Source: Dimorphilus gyrociliatus
Lineage: Eukaryota > Annelida > Polychaeta > Dinophilidae
Direction: 5' to 3'
Assembly: GCA_904063045.1 (NCBI GenBank)
Contig: CAJFCJ010000008.1
Span: forward strand, 992,001-1,056,000
Length of the DNA: 64,000 bases
The notes beneath the pieces were generated by a model. That model was given only the letters and a program-made list of their open reading frames with translations, had not been told where the DNA came from and made no database searches. This document shows, piece by piece, positions 61,420 to 64,000 of this stretch. Both the position numbers and the translations under genes were made by a program. The first letter of the stretch is position 1. Each line of letters begins with the position of its first letter.

Positions 61420-61892
61420 ACGAAGAAATTGATATAAGAGCGAGAAATATTTGTCAAAAAGCTTTGGACATATTTAATAATGTATAATTAAATGGACATG
61501 GACACTTGTAATATAACTTTAGACTCAAGGGATATTTGACTTTAAGCAGATCTTATAGACTATGCAAACATAGCCAATAGTCATACTTTCCTCTATCCTC
61601 AATTTTCTTCACATATAACTTCTCTATAATTCATTCTAAATGGATGTTAGGAATTGTGATATTCGTATGATAGATCAGCCCTAAAATCTTCTAATCGAAA
61701 TTTTTAAATGTAGAAACTTTGGCACAGTTTTTCGTAAAAAGAAGCATTCCAAAGCATGTCATTATATTTTCCCAACACATCTCTTAAGTTTCGCCTTTTA
61801 TGCTCTAAACTGATTCACTAGAGCAAATTCTTGTCGTTAGTTAGTGAAGAAGGCAAATTATGGGCAATTATTGTGCAATTTGGTTTTGTCAT
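61420..61892 (-). pseudogene. RNPC3 5'-fragment pseudogene
   Basis: Minus-strand DNA that aligns with the first about 165 codons of RNPC3 (57897 down to about 57420), starting at a matching ATG (61890-61892) and ending near 61420. Matching blocks include CTTGTAATATAACTTT, AGGGATATTTGACTTTAA and CTTCTCTATAATTCATTCT. By eye identity is about 80%, with indels and stops, and the remaining two thirds of the gene, including RRM2, are absent. It marks the left end of the duplicated segment that carries DHCR24 copy 2. The plus-strand frame at 61831-62058 is just its antisense shadow. Confidence 0.85.
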
Positions 61893-62576
61893 TGTTGGCT
61901 TTTATTTTTTGGTTGTATACAGAAAAAACTATAAATTTAATATAAACCGTCCATACAACAAAAAATTTAGAAAAATAATGGAATTTAAAAATTTTTTTAT
62001 AAACCTTTCAGCATTGCCTTTCAGATCTAGACAAGTTCCCCAATGTGATCGACCTTGACTTTCACTTTTACGAATTTATATAAATGTATTTTTTATACAG
62101 ATAAACGTTTATTTTCTAAGGAATTTAAAATGACTTTAATAATTACGAATTCGAAAATAATTATATAAAGTTTCCTGTTCCGTTTAAAGTTGGTTAACGA
62201 TTTCGAAAATTTTGCCGGGAAAAACATTCGAAACAGAGATTGAGTGCATGAATATCATTCTGAATACCATTATCTATCAAACCAATATAGAGGTAACTTT
62301 TCGACAATTTATCTTTACTTACAGCGGTTTTTTATCGAAAAGATTTCGTTAAACATATTTAAAAAAAGTGTAGCACGCACATTTCAGAGTGTAATTTTAA
62401 GATTAGATATAAATTATGTCAATTTTTTTTTGACAGATCGGAGCCTAAGTGCTCAAGCCTTACATTAATATAAAAAATAACTTCGACTACGACACCTAGG
62501 GGCGATATAAATAACGTCACTGGCATTGTCAGAATAACAGTTTCAGACTGATTCTGAAATCCAGTAACGAAATAAC
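61893..62576. promoter_or_regulatory. Duplicated promoter region of DHCR24 copy 2
   Basis: A diverged, about 80 nt shorter copy of 57898-58662. Conserved blocks near the gene are ACTTCGACTACGAC, AACGTCAC and TCTGAAATCCAGTAACGAA. Similarity is patchy further upstream, in sharp contrast with the gene body that starts at 62577. Confidence 0.55.
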
Positions 62577-64000
62577 ATGTCTCTTCTAACAATCTTTGAA
62601 AATCCTTGGCTGACTGTTTTACTTCCTGTGGCACTATCCGCTACATGGTTAAGATACAAGGGCTTAGATTACATTTTATATAATTATAGATGGGTATTTG
62701 TATGCACTTTCTTAATGCCTGCTTCCTTAATATATAATGTAGTTTGGTATGTGAGAAGTTGGATCATCTTCAAAATGAATAGCGCTCCTCACAAACATGT
62801 AGAAAAGGTAAAACATGTTCAAAAACAAGTGAAATCATGGAATGAAAAAGGAAGACAAGGACAAATGTGTACAGCTCGACCAGGCTGGATGGCAGTTTGC
62901 TTAAGAGAAGGAAAGTATAAGAAAACTTTACAAAATATCGATGTTAACTTAATGGATGTTATTGAAGTAGATGCCGAAAAACAGGTATGTTCCAAGATGA
63001 TTGTACTTTCTAATCTAAATCTCATTTGAATTATCAACAGATCGTACGAGTTGAGCCATTGGCTACCATGGGTCAAGTATCAGCAACTTTAATACCTATG
63101 GGTTGGACTTTGCCTATAGTACCAGAATTAGACGATTTAACGGTTGGGGGTCTCATCATGGGCGTTGGTATCGAATCTTCTTCACACAAGCACGGGTTAA
63201 TGCAACATGTTTGCGAGGCTTTAGAAGTTGTATTGGCTGACGGAAGCGTTGTAAAGTGCAATAAAGTTAATATTTTTTATTGATATCTCATAAATAGCTA
63301 TAATATTCACTTTTCTAAATATCTATCTTTCTCTATCACAACAGAAAGACAATCCCGATTTGTTCTATTCGCTATTTTGGTCACATGGTACACTTGGTTT
63401 TCTAGTTTCGGCCGATATTCGAATTGTTCCTGCAAAGAAATTTGTCAAATTATCCTACAAACCTGTACATACATTTTCTGAAGTTGTTACAGAATTCGAA
63501 CAAAGTACATTAAAGAAAACTGGAAATGATTTCGTTGAAGGATTGATGTATTCAAAGAACGAAGCTGTAATTATGACTGGTATCATGACTGACGAAGCTG
63601 AACCTGATAAGGTGATAATTTGCATTCTATTAATTTCAAAGAGATTCTCAGTCTTTTCTTTCATTTGTAGGTAAATGTAATAAGTCGACACTACAAACCA
63701 TGGTTCTTCAAGCATGTAGAGACATTTTTACAACGTGGTGAAGATTACGAATATATACCATTAAGAGATTATTATCACAGACATACAAGAAGTATTTTCT
63801 GGCAACTGCAAGATATAGTTCCTTTTGGGAATAACTTTGTTTTTAGGGTATTATTTGGTTGGTTGATGCCACCTAAAATTTCACTTTTAAAGCTCACACA
63901 AGGAGAAACTATAAAGAGAATGTATGAAAAACATCAAATAATTCAAGATTTTGTTGTTCCCCTTGATACACTGAGCAAATCATTATTGAAATTCCACGAT
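62577..64000 (+). CDS. DHCR24: Delta(24)-sterol reductase, copy 2 (partial, runs off the window end)
   Basis: Exons 62577-62984, 63041-63265, 63345-63611 and 63671-64000 (exon 4 incomplete), offset 3914 then 3913 nt from copy 1. To about 63950 it differs from copy 1 at only a few sites: KGLDYIL for KGLEYIL, GSVVKC for GNVVKC, and a small cluster including a 1-nt deletion at the start of intron 1. Introns 2 and 3 look identical. After 63950 the sequence changes abruptly ([18 protein letters not shown] versus [18 protein letters not shown]). The visible frame is intact, so it is probably functional. Confidence 0.95.

Larger units (their letters stand above)
57420..64000. repeat. Tandem segmental duplication: RNPC3 5' end plus promoter plus DHCR24
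   Basis: Unit 1 runs from about 57420 to at least 60096 and unit 2 from about 61420 past the window end, in direct orientation about 4 kb apart. Order is the same in both: RNPC3 N-terminal part (minus), spacer, DHCR24 (plus). The RNPC3 part and spacer have drifted, while the DHCR24 bodies remain almost identical. Confidence 0.88.

Noticed and set aside
61831-62058. 75-codon plus-strand frame with a hydrophobic stretch
   Set aside because: Its first part is antisense to the RNPC3 pseudogene and the rest is AT-rich spacer; no independent support.

Overview
The window is nuclear DNA of a small-genome invertebrate animal. The genes are metazoan, with many short introns (mostly about 45-70 nt), AT-rich spacers and TA microsatellites. 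A troponin T gene indicates a bilaterian with striated-type muscle. A universal stress protein gene (absent from vertebrates and insects) and tight gene packing point to a spiralian. A compact annelid such as Dimorphilus is my best guess, but it is inferred from style and not proven. I find about 26 protein-coding genes and one pseudogene; no rRNA, tRNA or CRISPR array. Exon chains were assembled by matching GT..AG sites, reading phase and remembered family sequences. Where I give exon coordinates the phases close exactly.

Layout. 1-8.7 kb: the 5' end of MSL3 (-) is divergent from NDUFV1 (+, complex I). NDUFV1 converges on a small unknown gene (-), followed by an ITM2/BRICHOS gene (+), a TA-rich spacer and an FkbM-type methyltransferase (-). 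9-12.5 kb: troponin T (-), with a pair of homologous exons only 28 nt apart that look mutually exclusive. 13.5-19 kb: DNA polymerase lambda (-), whose two large introns hold whole genes: ETHE1 on the opposite strand and an SLC16-like transporter on the same strand. 19.3-27 kb: a GST (-), then ASS1, a universal stress protein and PSMD4/Rpn10 (all +). 27.1-32.1 kb: TRAPPC10 (-, 19 exons). 32.7-37.2 kb: a + strand row of TXNDC15, TYW3 and PMM2. 37.4-39.8 kb: two tandem double-hotdog paralogues (-). 40-44.5 kb: AKAP17A, a small unknown ORF and CARHSP1 (all -). 44.9-48.9 kb: DHX37 (+). 49.1-53.1 kb: a 14-exon unknown Lys/Ser-rich protein (-). 53.9-57.9 kb: DNAJC14 (+) and an intronless RNPC3 (-). 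58.7-64 kb: DHCR24 and a second DHCR24 copy cut by the window end.

The 3' end is a tandem segmental duplication. The unit starts inside RNPC3, carries the RNPC3 5' third, the intergenic promoter and DHCR24. The RNPC3 fragment is now a decayed pseudogene and the copied spacer has drifted. The DHCR24 bodies, introns included, are almost identical from the start codon to about 63950, where identity abruptly drops. That pattern fits recent gene conversion. Most other genes are unrelated housekeeping genes (mitochondrial respiration and sulfide oxidation, urea cycle/arginine, proteasome, vesicle tethering, glycosylation, tRNA modification, ribosome biogenesis, minor spliceosome, sterol synthesis), with no sign of a pathway cluster. 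No prokaryote-style defence or mobile system is visible.
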